Shown here piece by piece: positions 24,539 through 33,286 of a stretch of 64,000 nt of DNA (positions are counted from its first letter, which is position 1; each line of letters begins with the position of its first letter). Below the pieces are notes generated by a model. It made no database searches, was not told where the DNA came from, and worked only from the letters and a program-made list of their open reading frames with translations. A program made the position numbers and the translations under genes. The stretch is from the NCBI RefSeq assembly GCF_006335125.1, contig NZ_VDMO01000004.1, positions 62,001-126,000 on the forward strand, in the 5' to 3' direction. Source of the stretch: Deinococcus radiopugnans ATCC 19172. Lineage in GTDB: Bacteria > Deinococcota > Deinococci > Deinococcales > Deinococcaceae.

Positions 24539-25384
24539 ATGACCCAGACGGCCCCCGCTGGCCTGCGTGAGCGCATCCGCCGAGAGTTGCAGGTGCTGCC
24601 CCAGATCGATCCGGCCACAGAAGTCGAGCGGCGCGTGGCCTTTCTGACCGACTACCTGCGCAGCACTCCGGCGCGCGGCCTCGTGCTGGGCATCAGCGGC
24701 GGGCAGGACAGCACGCTGGCCGGACGGCTGTGCCAGCTGGCCGCCGAGCGGCTGCGGAAGGCGGGGCATGAGGCCACCTTCACCGCCGTCCGGCTGCCCT
24801 ACGGCACTCAGAGCGACGAGGCCGACGCGCAGCTTGCGCTGGACTTCATCCGCCCGGACCGCTGCCTGACCGTGAATATTCAGGCGGCGGCGGACGCCAG
24901 CGCGGAAGCGGCCCACGCGGCCACCGGGGAACGCCTGCGCGACTTCGTGCGCGGCAACATCAAGGCCCGCGAGCGCATGGTGGCGCAGTACGCGCTGGCC
25001 GGGCAGGACGGGCTGCTGGTGGTCGGCACCGATCACGCCGCCGAGGCGATCACCGGCTTCTACACCAAGTACGGCGACGGCGGCGCGGACGTGACCCCTC
25101 TGAGCGGTCTGAGCAAACGCCAGGGCGCGCAATTGTTGCAGCATCTGGGCGCCCCCGAGCGCACCTGGCGCAAGGTGCCCACCGCCGACCTGGAAGATGA
25201 CCGCCCCGGCGTGCCCGACGAGGTGGCCCTGGGCCTGACCTACGCCCAGATCGACGACTATCTGGAAGGCCAGGAGGTGGCCGAGGAGGTGGCCCAGCGT
25301 CTGGAACGGATGTACCTCAACACCCGCCACAAACGGACGGTGCCGGTGACGCCGTTTGACGATTGGTGGCGCGAGAACGGGTAG
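24539..25384 (+). CDS. nadE: Ammonia-dependent NAD synthetase
   Basis: 281 residues. [23 protein letters not shown] is the PP-loop SGGxDS that binds ATP, and [37 protein letters not shown] and [36 protein letters not shown] are further NadE signatures. It lacks a glutaminase domain, so it uses free ammonia to convert nicotinate adenine dinucleotide to NAD. It follows pncB/nadM biochemically and is their divergent neighbour. The open frame extends far upstream, but that part is antisense to pncB and not coding. GATACT ends 6 nt before the start, a possible -10. Confidence 0.95.
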   Translation: MTQTAPAGLRERIRRELQVLPQIDPATEVERRVAFLTDYLRSTPARGLVLGISGGQDSTLAGRLCQLAAERLRKAGHEATFTAVRLPYGTQSDEADAQLALDFIRPDRCLTVNIQAAADASAEAAHAATGERLRDFVRGNIKARERMVAQYALAGQDGLLVVGTDHAAEAITGFYTKYGDGGADVTPLSGLSKRQGAQLLQHLGAPERTWRKVPTADLEDDRPGVPDEVALGLTYAQIDDYLEGQEVAEEVAQRLERMYLNTRHKRTVPVTPFDDWWRENG

Positions 25385-25443
25385 ACAGGCTTGAGAAGGC
25401 AAATCATCTCCCGGTTCTGCCCCGGGCGCTCTACCCTAAGGAT

Positions 25444-26103
25444 GTGAAAAAACTTTTTCTGCCCCTCCTCAGCTCCGCGCTCCTGCTGGCCGCCTGTGGT
25501 GGTGGGGGGAGCCCTCAGCCTGCCGATACCACGCCGCCCAAATCCACGGCTTACCAGGGCCAGTATTACTGGGTGCTGTTCACCGATCTGGCGAAACCCG
25601 AGACCAGCGTGGTTGGCGAGGGTACGGTCATCTTTAACGGTGAATACAAGGGGAGGGAGGGCCAAATGCTCGGCGACGGAACCTATCTGAAGGCGCGTCC
25701 CATGCCCGAGATGAGAGGAGAAGCGTTCATCGGTGAACTCACACTGGACGGGCAGAAAGCGCTGACGAACGCCTTTTTCCATGACAGCAGCGAGGTCAAG
25801 TCCTACCTGATCGCCATTGACGCTGACGGGGCGTTCAGTCCAGACGAGAAGGGCAACCCTTTCTTTGCCGGGGAAGCAGCGACATTCAATCTGAGCGGTG
25901 ACGTTGAGACCGAGGGCTATTTCGGAATGGTCCGTACCAACATAGATCCGAACGCCAAAACGTCCACTCTCTCCAGCAATCAGAAGGCCGTGGCAAAGGC
26001 CCGGTTGATGGCCGCCCTAGAGACCTCTCAGCCTTCCCTTTCGCGTTCGGACATGGGTGAGTTGAAGGATGGCGCGGCTCAGCTCGAACGTCTGCGCCGT
26101 TAA
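25444..26103 (+). CDS. Predicted lipoprotein, unknown function
   Basis: 219 residues from GTG 25444. TACCCT lies 6 nt before it, so it is predicted leaderless. VKKLFLPLLSSALLLAAC ends in a lipobox (LAAC), followed by GGGGSPQP, so it should be lipid-anchored outside the cytoplasmic membrane. The mature part is hydrophilic, acidic and probably beta-rich (YYWVLFTDL, GEFIGEL-like strands), with no recognised domain. Only the N-terminal lipobox is diagnostic. Confidence 0.8.
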   Translation: MKKLFLPLLSSALLLAACGGGGSPQPADTTPPKSTAYQGQYYWVLFTDLAKPETSVVGEGTVIFNGEYKGREGQMLGDGTYLKARPMPEMRGEAFIGELTLDGQKALTNAFFHDSSEVKSYLIAIDADGAFSPDEKGNPFFAGEAATFNLSGDVETEGYFGMVRTNIDPNAKTSTLSSNQKAVAKARLMAALETSQPSLSRSDMGELKDGAAQLERLRR

Positions 26104-26288
26104 ATCTGCACTGTAGGGGGGGCGTGCGGAGGAGCGTGGCACCTGATCCGGCGCTCCGCTCCTCCGCTTCGATTCCTGACGGTTCGCCGTCGTTCCACCA
26201 GAAACCAAAGTGCGGGCATTCGCTTCACAGTGGCCTTGAGGCGGACAGACCGTTTCTCTCGCCTCCCGCCCGTGTTAGCCTCTGGGCC

Positions 26289-26303
26289 GTGAGACAACGA
26301 TGA
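26289..26303 (+). CDS. Leaderless four-codon leader ORF (GTG-AGA-CAA-CGA-stop)
   Basis: TAGCCT at 26276-26281 lies 7 nt before this GTG, exactly the spacing used by leaderless genes here. The ORF encodes MRQR, and its TGA overlaps the ATG of the TauE gene (ATGA). Transcription starting at this GTG would make ribosomes translate four codons and then reach the downstream start. Coding status is inferred from the promoter geometry alone. Confidence 0.45.
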   Translation: MRQR

Positions 26304-27067
26304 TTTCCGCCGTGACGTTGGCTGTGATCGGTGTGGGCCTGCTGGCCGGGGTACTGGGCGCAATTCTGGGGCTGGGCGGCGGCGTGGTGGTGGTGCCCGC
26401 GCTGGAATTCGTGCTGCCGCGCCTGGGACAGGAGATCACCATTGGGCAGGCCATCGCCATCAGTCAGATCGGGGTGCTGGCGGTGGGCCTCAGCGGAGCC
26501 GCCGCGTACCTGCAACGCGGGCTGGTGCGCGCCCGCACCGGCTACCTGCTCTCGCCCTACACCATCGTGGGCGGCGCGGTGGGCAGTTTCCTGGGGCTGG
26601 TGCTGCCCGCACAGGCGGTGGCCAGCGTGTTCGCCGCGCTGCTGCTGTACTCGGCCTACAACCTGCTGCGCGGCCTGAAACGGGTGGAGGTTGAGCGCGA
26701 GCCCAGCCGCATGGTCACCCCAGCCATGACCTTTGCGGGCATCATGAGTGGCCTGCTGGGCATCGGCGGCGGCACGGTGCAGGTGCCGGTGCTGAACCTG
26801 ATGGCGGGCCTGCCGATCCGACAGGCGATTGCCACCAGCACCTTCATCATGGGCCTGACCGCCGTGGGCAACGCGCTGGTCTATCAGGCGGGGGGGCTGC
26901 TGGACCTGCGGCTGGCCGCCGGGGTGGCGCTGGGCGTGCTGATCGGCGCGCGGGCCGGGGCGGGGCTGCAAAGCCGCATTCCTGCGGACCGGCTGAAACT
27001 GGTGTTCAGCCTGCTGCTGATCTTTACCGCGGTGCAACTGCTGTGGAAGTACTGGGGGAACGCATGA
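26300..27067 (+). CDS. TauE/SafE-family permease
   Basis: 255 residues with about eight hydrophobic helices. The two-fold TauE signature is present: [27 protein letters not shown] near the N-terminus and [46 protein letters not shown] after the centre. Such proteins export organosulfonates, sulfite or sulfoacetate, or take up small anions; the substrate is unknown. The start overlaps a four-codon leader ORF (26289-26303) and the stop overlaps the DUF1634 gene by 4 nt (ATGA), so the trio may be translated as a chain. Confidence 0.92.
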   Translation: MISAVTLAVIGVGLLAGVLGAILGLGGGVVVVPALEFVLPRLGQEITIGQAIAISQIGVLAVGLSGAAAYLQRGLVRARTGYLLSPYTIVGGAVGSFLGLVLPAQAVASVFAALLLYSAYNLLRGLKRVEVEREPSRMVTPAMTFAGIMSGLLGIGGGTVQVPVLNLMAGLPIRQAIATSTFIMGLTAVGNALVYQAGGLLDLRLAAGVALGVLIGARAGAGLQSRIPADRLKLVFSLLLIFTAVQLLWKYWGNA

Positions 27068-27327
27068 CCGAACCACAATCTGAAATCGCCGGACTGCCGT
27101 CGTGGCTGTATCCGGCCGGATTCTGGGTGGGCGTGGCGCTGCTGGCCGTCGGCGTGCTGTTTCCAGATCTGGCCGCCGTGGGGGTGGCCTGGATTGGCGC
27201 CGTGCCGGTGCTGGCGGCGCTGTGGGTGGCCGTGGCCGCGTGGAACCGGGACCGCCGCCTGAGCGTGGCCGCGCTGCTGGCACTGGCAGGTCTGGTGGCC
27301 GTGTTCCTGGTCAAGGGTCTGGTCTGA
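27064..27327 (+). CDS. DUF1634-like small membrane protein
   Basis: 87 residues with three hydrophobic segments ([62 protein letters not shown]). It overlaps the TauE stop by 4 nt (ATGA). DUF1634 proteins are typically encoded next to TauE/SafE permeases, so it is probably an accessory subunit. The assignment rests on size, topology and position more than on motifs. Confidence 0.75.
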   Translation: MTEPQSEIAGLPSWLYPAGFWVGVALLAVGVLFPDLAAVGVAWIGAVPVLAALWVAVAAWNRDRRLSVAALLALAGLVAVFLVKGLV

Positions 27328-27584
27328 ACCCGAGTAGCAATTGGGGGCAGACGCCCTCGCCCATCAACCGACAATCAAAGTGAATTCAGAACATTGCCTG
27401 AATCAGGACACGTCTGGGAGCAGTGTGAATCCCCCCAAAAGTGTCCTTTGCTGACGTGACGCCTCCGCTCTTTCGGTTAATGCGCTGAGGCAAGGCATTT
27501 CTGTTTCACCTTCATCTGGATGACCCATCCAGAAGCTGCGTGCTGAAGACCCAGAACCAGTTTTCCCAGGGATTCATATTGTTG

Positions 27585-27613
27585 TTGAAAATCGTTCAAC
27601 GTTAAGCTATAAT
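27585..27613 (+). promoter_or_regulatory. Promoter with palindromic operator before the MhqO-MhqD fusion
   Basis: TTGAAA (27585-27590), a 17-bp spacer and TATAAT (27608-27613) are a near-consensus promoter, 6 nt before ATG 27620. An inverted repeat GTTGAA-AATCG-TTCAAC (27584-27600) overlaps the -35 and the spacer, as expected for a repressor site, perhaps of MarR type. Confidence 0.8.
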
Positions 27614-27619
27614 CTCGCT

Positions 27620-29284
27620 ATGACTTCCTCCTCTTTAAGCCAGACTTCCCCGGTTCAGGGTCTGCACCACGTCACGGTGATGGCGAGCGACCCGCAGCGC
27701 AACATCGACTTCTACACCAGGGTGCTGGGGCAGCGCATGGTTAAGGTGACTGTCAACTTCGACGATCCCGGCACCTATCACCTGTACTACGGGGACCGCA
27801 CCGGGCAGCCGGGGACGATCATGACCCACTTTCCCTGGCCCGGCGCGGCGCGCGGCGTGCGCGGCAACGGCGAGATCGTGGCGACGGCCTACAGCGCCCC
27901 GGCGGCCTCGTATGACTACTGGCTGGGCCGCCTGACCGGACTGGGGCTGAAGGTGCGCGGGGGCCAGCGCTTCGGTCACCCCATGCTGACGGTGGACGAC
28001 CCGGACGGCACCTGGGTGGAACTGGTCTTCGAGGACGGCGCACCCGTGGAAGAGTGGCCCGCCTCGCCCATCCCCAGCGAACACGCCCTGCGCGGCTTTC
28101 ACTCGGTCACCGGCTGGGTGCGGGACACCGGGGCCGTGCGCGAGTTGCTGGTGGGCCAACTGGGCTTCACCGAAATGGGCAGCGAGGACGATGCCGAGGG
28201 CCAGCGCACCCGCTTCCGGGGAAGCGGCGATGACGATGGAGGCGCAGGTGTGGGCCTGTTCGTGGACGTGGTGGAACGGCCCGGCCAACCGCGCGGCTCG
28301 TTCGGGGCGGGCAGCGTGCATCACGTCGCCCTGCGGACCCGCGACGACGAGCAGCAGGCCGCGTACATGGAAAGCCTGATGGCAGCGGGCTTCCGGCCCA
28401 CCCCGGTGCAGGACCGCCAGTACTTCCACAGCATCTATTTCCGGGAGAGCAACGGCATCCTGTTCGAGATCGCCACCGACGCCCCCGGCTTTCCCGATGA
28501 CGAGCCGGTGGACGAGCTGGGCCAGCACCTCAAGCTGCCCGCGTGGTACGAGGCCCGCCGTCCCACCATCGAGGCGCACCTGCCGCGCATCACCAGCCCC
28601 GAGTACGGCGTGACGCTGGGCACGCGGGAGCTGGGGACAACACCACCGGTTCACGAGGAAGACGCGCCCTCCAGCATTCAGGTCTTGACCGCCGGACGCC
28701 CGCTGGGCGAGGCGCGCGTGGCGGCCATCCTGCTGCACGGACGCGGCGCCACGGCGCAGGACATCCTGTCGCTGGAGGGGGACCTGAACCTGAGCGCCTT
28801 CACCTACCTGGCCCCGCAGGCGGACGGCAACAGTTGGTATCCACAGTCGTTCCTGGCCCCGGTGGAACAGAATCAGCCTTACCTGGACGCCGCGCTGGCG
28901 ACGGTGGACGCCCTGCTGGGCGAGCTGGAGGCGCAGGGCATCCCGCCGCAGAACGTGGTGCTGGGGGGCTTCAGCCAGGGCGCGTGCCTGGCGCTGGAAT
29001 ACGCCAGCCGCAGCCGGGCGCGGTTGGGCGGCGTTGTGGCCCTGAGCGGCGCGCTGATCACGCTGGACGAGACCGGCGATCTGGACGGTCTACCGGTCTT
29101 CATGGGCGTGGCCCCGGACGACGCGCATATTCCGCTGGACCGCTTCCAGGCCAGCGAGGAGCTGCTGCGCTCGCGCGGCGCGAAGGTGGACGCCCGCGTC
29201 TTTCCGGGGCTAGGCCACTCAGTCAACACCGAGGAACTGGACGCCATGCGGGCGCTGATGCAGGCGGTGGTGGGGCAGGCGTAA
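27620..29284 (+). CDS. Fusion of MhqO-type ring-cleaving dioxygenase and MhqD-type esterase
   Basis: 554 residues. Residues about 12-320 contain two VOC/glyoxalase domains as in MhqO/LinE extradiol dioxygenases: QGLHHVTVMASDPQRNIDFYTRVLGQ, GSVHHVALRTRDDEQQ and ESNGILFEIATDAPGF, giving the His/His/Glu iron ligands. Residues about 360-554 are an alpha/beta hydrolase of the phospholipase/carboxylesterase (MhqD) group: AAILLHGRGATAQDI, GGFSQGACLALEYA (Ser), APDDAHIP (Asp) and GLGHSV (His). In Bacillus the two activities are separate genes of the quinone-response MhqR regulon. The fusion suggests joint detoxification of hydroquinones/quinones. It is driven by a near-consensus promoter. Confidence 0.9.
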   Translation: MTSSSLSQTSPVQGLHHVTVMASDPQRNIDFYTRVLGQRMVKVTVNFDDPGTYHLYYGDRTGQPGTIMTHFPWPGAARGVRGNGEIVATAYSAPAASYDYWLGRLTGLGLKVRGGQRFGHPMLTVDDPDGTWVELVFEDGAPVEEWPASPIPSEHALRGFHSVTGWVRDTGAVRELLVGQLGFTEMGSEDDAEGQRTRFRGSGDDDGGAGVGLFVDVVERPGQPRGSFGAGSVHHVALRTRDDEQQAAYMESLMAAGFRPTPVQDRQYFHSIYFRESNGILFEIATDAPGFPDDEPVDELGQHLKLPAWYEARRPTIEAHLPRITSPEYGVTLGTRELGTTPPVHEEDAPSSIQVLTAGRPLGEARVAAILLHGRGATAQDILSLEGDLNLSAFTYLAPQADGNSWYPQSFLAPVEQNQPYLDAALATVDALLGELEAQGIPPQNVVLGGFSQGACLALEYASRSRARLGGVVALSGALITLDETGDLDGLPVFMGVAPDDAHIPLDRFQASEELLRSRGAKVDARVFPGLGHSVNTEELDAMRALMQAVVGQA

Positions 29285-29317
29285 GGCGAGTCACCGGGAC
29301 GCGGACGGGTACGGAAC

Positions 29318-29341
29318 GCTCTCTCCCTGGAGAGGGCTTTT
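29318..29341 (+). terminator. Terminator after the MhqO-MhqD fusion
   Basis: A GC-rich hairpin (GCTCTCTCC / GGAGAGGGC with one G-U pair, 2-nt loop) is followed by TTTT. Confidence 0.85.
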
Positions 29342-29460
29342 CCATGGCCCATGCAGGCGGGTAATGGACCGATCAAACTATCGCTCCTGGCTCCCTACCA
29401 CGGGGAGAGTCGCCGCCCTGCTTGCAGAGGGGAGTTGCGAGAGCTTGTAGGTGAAGGGTC

Positions 29461-30156
29461 TTAACGCAGCGTCGCCGCGATAAAGACCGGCACCGCGTCC
29501 GGTCCCTCGAAGCCCGACCCGTAGGCCCGCACGGTCACCAGCACGCGGTTGCCGCGCACGTCCACCCGCTCCAGCGAGTAACGGGCGGCGCACAGGCGGT
29601 CTGCGGGCAGACTCAAGTCCTGGTGGATGGTCTGCGTGTTCACGGTCAGGCGGAAGCCGGTGGGCGCATTCCCCGGCCCCAGCAGATCGCCGTAGGGGCA
29701 GGTGGAGGGCAGCGTATAGACGTTCAGCTTAATTGGGACGGGCACGGACCACAGGGCCACGTTGGAGATTCCAGTCTGTCCCGCGCCCAGACCGTCGCTC
29801 CACTGCGGAAACGGCCGCGGATACACGCGGCTGTATTTCGCGGCCGACACGACCCCCGGCGTCAATCCGTAAGCCGAGAGCGTGGCCGGGGTGGGGGGCG
29901 TGGTCAGCAGCGTCCAGCGCAGGGTGTTGGGCGCGGCGTCTGCTGTTTTCTGACGGCTGTAGAGCTGCGCGCCCGTCGCCGTGCTGAACACCTTCAGGCT
30001 GGCCGTGCCGAAACCGGAGCCGTCCCGCACCCCCGAAGTCAGGACCATCACCCGCGAGGAGTCGGCGGAGAAGCGCACCTGGTTGACCGGAATGCGCTCG
30101 TTCGCCGCAGCGAGCGTGACGGTGGCGGCCAGGGTCAGCGTCAGCAGATGTCTCAT
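29461..30156 (-). CDS. Predicted secreted protein (DUF2259-like)
   Basis: 231 residues from ATG 30156. TACGCT lies 5 nt upstream, supporting this start over a longer frame. MRHLLTLTLAATVTLAAANE is a signal peptide. The following FSADSSRVMVLTSGVRDGSGFGTASLKVFSTATGAQL resembles DUF2259 secreted proteins, which look like partial beta-propellers. Conserved-looking cysteines (CPYGDL, RLCAARYSL) may form a disulfide. Function unknown; exported to the envelope or outside. Confidence 0.7.
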   Translation of the reverse strand: MRHLLTLTLAATVTLAAANERIPVNQVRFSADSSRVMVLTSGVRDGSGFGTASLKVFSTATGAQLYSRQKTADAAPNTLRWTLLTTPPTPATLSAYGLTPGVVSAAKYSRVYPRPFPQWSDGLGAGQTGISNVALWSVPVPIKLNVYTLPSTCPYGDLLGPGNAPTGFRLTVNTQTIHQDLSLPADRLCAARYSLERVDVRGNRVLVTVRAYGSGFEGPDAVPVFIAATLR

Positions 30157-30242
30157 GACTGAGCGTACACCCGGCCCGACGCCACACGACATACTGCCGA
30201 AAAACCGCGTCCCATCCTGACTTCTCCGCTCAGGATGAAGCA

Positions 30243-30288
30243 TTGAGTTTGTCATGGCAGGGAGATAGAATGGGCTTATTGAGAATAA
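30243..30288 (+). promoter_or_regulatory. Promoter and TTATT-GAG-AATAA palindrome before the metal ATPase
   Basis: TTGAGT (30243-30248), a 17-bp spacer and TAGAAT (30266-30271) form a promoter. The AT-rich palindrome TTATT-GAG-AATAA (30276-30288) lies near the transcription start and is a good place for a metal-sensing repressor of the Fur/PerR type. A GAGAAT...ATTCTC repeat overlaps it. Operator identity is inferred. Confidence 0.65.
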
Positions 30289-30320
30289 TTCCTGTTAAGG
30301 ATTCTCTGCCAGGAGGCCCA

Positions 30321-32270
30321 GTGACCACATCTACCCCCACCAGTTTCACCGCGCCCACCCCTCAACCGCGCTTCAACCTCTCGCCGCAACTGCGCTTTGC
30401 CGTCCTCATGACGGGCCTGACCCTGGGGGGGCTGCTGGTGGGGGCGACGGGACAGTATCTCCTCCAGCAACCCGCCGTCATGTGGGGGGGCTACCTCGTC
30501 GCGTACTTGGCGGGGGGGATTCCCGCCGGGCGCGAGGCGATGCACAGCCTGTTCGTGGAACGCAAGCTGGACGTGGACCTGCTGATGGTGCTGGCGGCCC
30601 TGGGCGCGGCGAGCATCGGGCAGGCGGCGGACGGGGCGATCTTGCTGTTCCTGTTCAGCCTGAGCAACACCCTGCAGGACTGGGCGATGGGCCGCACCAA
30701 GAACGCCATCAGCGCCCTGATGGATCTGAATCCGGCGGGGGCCACCGTGCGCCGGGATGGGCGCGAACGCTGGTGTGAGCTGGGCGAGATCAGGGTTGGC
30801 GACATGCTGATCGTCAAGCCCGGCGAGCGCATCGCCGCCGACGCCCGCGTGACGCGGGGGCAGACCGCCGTGGACGAGTCGCCCATCACCGGGGAAAGCC
30901 TGCCCATCGACAAGGCGGTGGGCGCGGAACTGGCCTCCGGCACCGTCAACCTGAACGGCAGCGTGGAGGCCGAGGTGCTGCGTCCGGCGGGCGACAGCAC
31001 CCTGGCCCGCCTGGTGGCCCTGATGGAACAGGCGCAGACGGCCAAGAGCCGCACCGAGACCGTCACCGAGCGCTGGGAAAGCCCTTACGCAACGGTGGTG
31101 CTGGTGCTGGTGCCGCTGGTCTTCGCGTTGCTGCGCTACGGGTTTAATTTGAATGTGGACGACTCGTGGTACCGCGCCATGACCTTCATGGTGGTGGCCA
31201 GCCCCTGTGCGGTGGTCATCAGCACGCCCGCCGTGATGCTCAGCGCGATGGCGGCGGCGGCGCGCGGCGGCGTGCTGTTCAAGAGCAGCGCGGCGATGGA
31301 CGCCCTGGCCCGCGTGAACACGGTGGCCTTCGACAAGACCGGCACCCTGACCCAGGCGAAGATGACCGTGGCCCGCGTGCTGGCCGCCGAGCATATGGAA
31401 GGGGGCGAAGCCGGGGCGCTGGCCCTGGCCGCCGGGCTGGAAAGCCACAGCGAACACCCCATTGCGCAGGCGGTGGTGACGCTGGCGCGTGAACGGGGCG
31501 TGGCTCCGGTTCCCGTGCGAAATGCTCAGGCCGTACCCGGCATGGGCATCGAGGCCACGCTGAACGGCGGCGAGCTGGGCAGTGTCCAAAGGGCCTGGGC
31601 GGGCAACCTCCGCCTGATGACGCGGGAGGGGGCCAGCCTGAGTCCGGCCCAGGACGCCGCCCTGCGCGAGCTGAACGCCGAGGGCAGCAGCAGCGTGATC
31701 GTGGGCGTAGGCGCGCGGGTGCTGGCCGTGATGGGTGTGTCCGACACGCTGCGCCCCGGCATTGCCGAGGCCATTTCCAGCCTGCGGGCGGCGGGCGTGG
31801 CCCATCAGGTCATGCTGACCGGCGACAAGATGGAGGTGGCCCAGGCCGTGGCCGCCCAGATCGGCCTGACCGAGTACCGCGCCGAGCTGCTGCCCGAGGA
31901 CAAACTGCGGATCATGGGCGAGTTGCCCGGCCCGCTGGCGATGGTGGGCGACGGCGTGAACGACGCGCCCGCCCTGGCCCGCGCCGATCTGGGCATTGCC
32001 GTCGCCAGCGGCACCGACGTGGCGATTGAAAGCGCCGACGTGGTGCTGATGAAAAACGATCTGGGCAAGCTGGCCGGGGCCGTGAAACTGGCGAAGGACG
32101 CCCGCCGCACCGTGTTCATGAACCTGGCCTTTGCCTTCGGGGTGATCCTGCTGATTGCGCCGCTGGCGGTGGCCGGGCATATCCCGCTGCCGCTGGGCGT
32201 GATCGCGCACGAGGGCGGCACCGTGTTCGTGGTGTTCATGGGGCTGCGGCTGCTGGGGCACCGGCTGTAG
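30321..32270 (+). CDS. P1B-4-type heavy-metal exporting ATPase
   Basis: 649 residues from GTG 30321, chosen because CCAGGAGG lies just before it. All P-type ATPase blocks are present: DESPITGESLP (actuator, TGES), AFDKTGTLTQ (phosphorylated Asp), SHSEHPIAQA (HP nucleotide-binding motif), MLTGDK and MVGDGVNDAPALA. Membrane motifs SPCAVVIST and AHEGGTVF are those of the P1B-4 group (CoaT/PfeT/CtpD-like), which export Co, Fe(II) or Zn. There is no N-terminal metal-binding domain, only a short Thr/Pro-rich tail. The substrate is probably Fe(II) or Co(II) by group; not shown. Confidence 0.93.
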   Translation: MTTSTPTSFTAPTPQPRFNLSPQLRFAVLMTGLTLGGLLVGATGQYLLQQPAVMWGGYLVAYLAGGIPAGREAMHSLFVERKLDVDLLMVLAALGAASIGQAADGAILLFLFSLSNTLQDWAMGRTKNAISALMDLNPAGATVRRDGRERWCELGEIRVGDMLIVKPGERIAADARVTRGQTAVDESPITGESLPIDKAVGAELASGTVNLNGSVEAEVLRPAGDSTLARLVALMEQAQTAKSRTETVTERWESPYATVVLVLVPLVFALLRYGFNLNVDDSWYRAMTFMVVASPCAVVISTPAVMLSAMAAAARGGVLFKSSAAMDALARVNTVAFDKTGTLTQAKMTVARVLAAEHMEGGEAGALALAAGLESHSEHPIAQAVVTLARERGVAPVPVRNAQAVPGMGIEATLNGGELGSVQRAWAGNLRLMTREGASLSPAQDAALRELNAEGSSSVIVGVGARVLAVMGVSDTLRPGIAEAISSLRAAGVAHQVMLTGDKMEVAQAVAAQIGLTEYRAELLPEDKLRIMGELPGPLAMVGDGVNDAPALARADLGIAVASGTDVAIESADVVLMKNDLGKLAGAVKLAKDARRTVFMNLAFAFGVILLIAPLAVAGHIPLPLGVIAHEGGTVFVVFMGLRLLGHRL

Positions 32271-32282
32271 ATCAGACCCGTT

Positions 32283-32418
32283 ATACGGATTCCGTTTGTT
32301 TCGTGTAGAAATCGGGACAGCTCCGATTTCTACACTCCACGTCCGGAACCCGTTTTTCTCCTGCTCGCTTCGCTCGGATTTCCAGGTGTCTTCAACACCT
32401 TTCAATCGGAGTCCGTAT
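32283..32418. repeat. Intergenic repeat family 2, copy A (136 bp, terminal inverted repeats)
   Basis: Ends are ATACGGATTCCG and CGGAGTCCGTAT, inverted with one mismatch. Internal hairpins are GTAGAAATCGG...CCGATTTCTAC and GGTGT...ACACC. A second copy at 34968-35106 has compensatory changes in the hairpins, and a truncated one is at 58470-58550. No coding potential. Confidence 0.85.
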
Positions 32419-32489
32419 ACTGGCCTCTTTCCAGACGGGAGGGGGCCTCTTGCTTTCGGATCGGGGCAGTCCCGGCAAGGCAGAGGCAA

Positions 32490-32786
32490 TCAGAAATTTT
32501 TTGTGGCGACGGCGGTGTAGATGAACGCCCCGAAAACATAGATGAATGGGAAAACGGCGGCCAGCAGCGCCAGCCTGCCACGCCGCAGGACCATCAGGAC
32601 CAGCGTGGCGGTCACGCAGACGGGATAGACGTACAGCACGGTGAACATGGTCTGCGAGAAGTGCGCGCCTACCGGGTCCTGCGCGCCGCTGTCGCTGGCA
32701 AACAGCGACGCCGCGAGGGTGAAGAAGGTCAGCACCGCTCCCAGAATGAGCAGCGCGATCAGGCCGAGAATGGACCAGAGTTTCAT
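32490..32786 (-). CDS. Small three-helix membrane protein, unknown
   Basis: 98 residues. Hydrophobic segments are WSILGLIALLILGAVLTFFTLAASLF, TMFTVLYVYPVCVTATLVLMVL and LALLAAVFPFIYVFGAFIYTAVA. There is no known domain. TATCCT lies 10 nt before the ATG, somewhat far for a leaderless start. It stands alone between a family-2 repeat and a pair of small hydrophilic genes. Confidence 0.7.
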   Translation of the reverse strand: MKLWSILGLIALLILGAVLTFFTLAASLFASDSGAQDPVGAHFSQTMFTVLYVYPVCVTATLVLMVLRRGRLALLAAVFPFIYVFGAFIYTAVATKNF

Positions 32787-33040
32787 CGTTGCGCCCAGGA
32801 TAATGGAGAGAATCCTGGGCCACTGGCCAAGCAGGCCCGTCAGGACGAGGTGAGGCCAGTCCAGACAGCAGCAACTCCTGAACCACGGTCATCCACGTTT
32901 GCATTCATCGCAGGCGAGGTCAGGCGTCTTCAGGGGATCAACCTGCGCCCAAGCCCCAAAGCTCCGTAAACCCGCGTCGCACCACGTGCCTCCTGACCTC
33001 GCCTAGCCTGGGGCCACTCATCACCCAAGGAGGTTCGATC

Positions 33041-33262
33041 ATGGGAGAAGGCAAACCCGAGTCCACCCGCAGCAGCGAGCAGGCCAATCATCCCGCTCAG
33101 GAAGGCCGCAGCCCGCAGGGCGGCGTGAAGGACACCAACGACCTGAGCGACATCAAGGACGTGCAGAAGACCGGTATGCAGGAAAAGGCCAGGCAGGCCG
33201 AGAACCTGCCGGAGAGCGTGATCGGCACGGACACCCTGAAAAACCCCAATCAGCGCTCGTAG
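33041..33262 (+). CDS. Small hydrophilic, probably disordered protein (MGEGKP type)
   Basis: 73 residues, no hydrophobic segment, rich in Glu/Gln/Asn/Ser/Asp/Lys, with no Cys or Trp. CCAAGGAGG 7 nt before the ATG is a strong Shine-Dalgarno sequence. It begins MGEGKPES, matching the next gene's MGEGKPQS, so the two are paralogues of one operon. The composition suggests an intrinsically disordered stress protein; function unknown. Confidence 0.8.
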   Translation: MGEGKPESTRSSEQANHPAQEGRSPQGGVKDTNDLSDIKDVQKTGMQEKARQAENLPESVIGTDTLKNPNQRS

Positions 33263-33286
33263 CTGCACCGTCAAGGAGGCGTCAAG

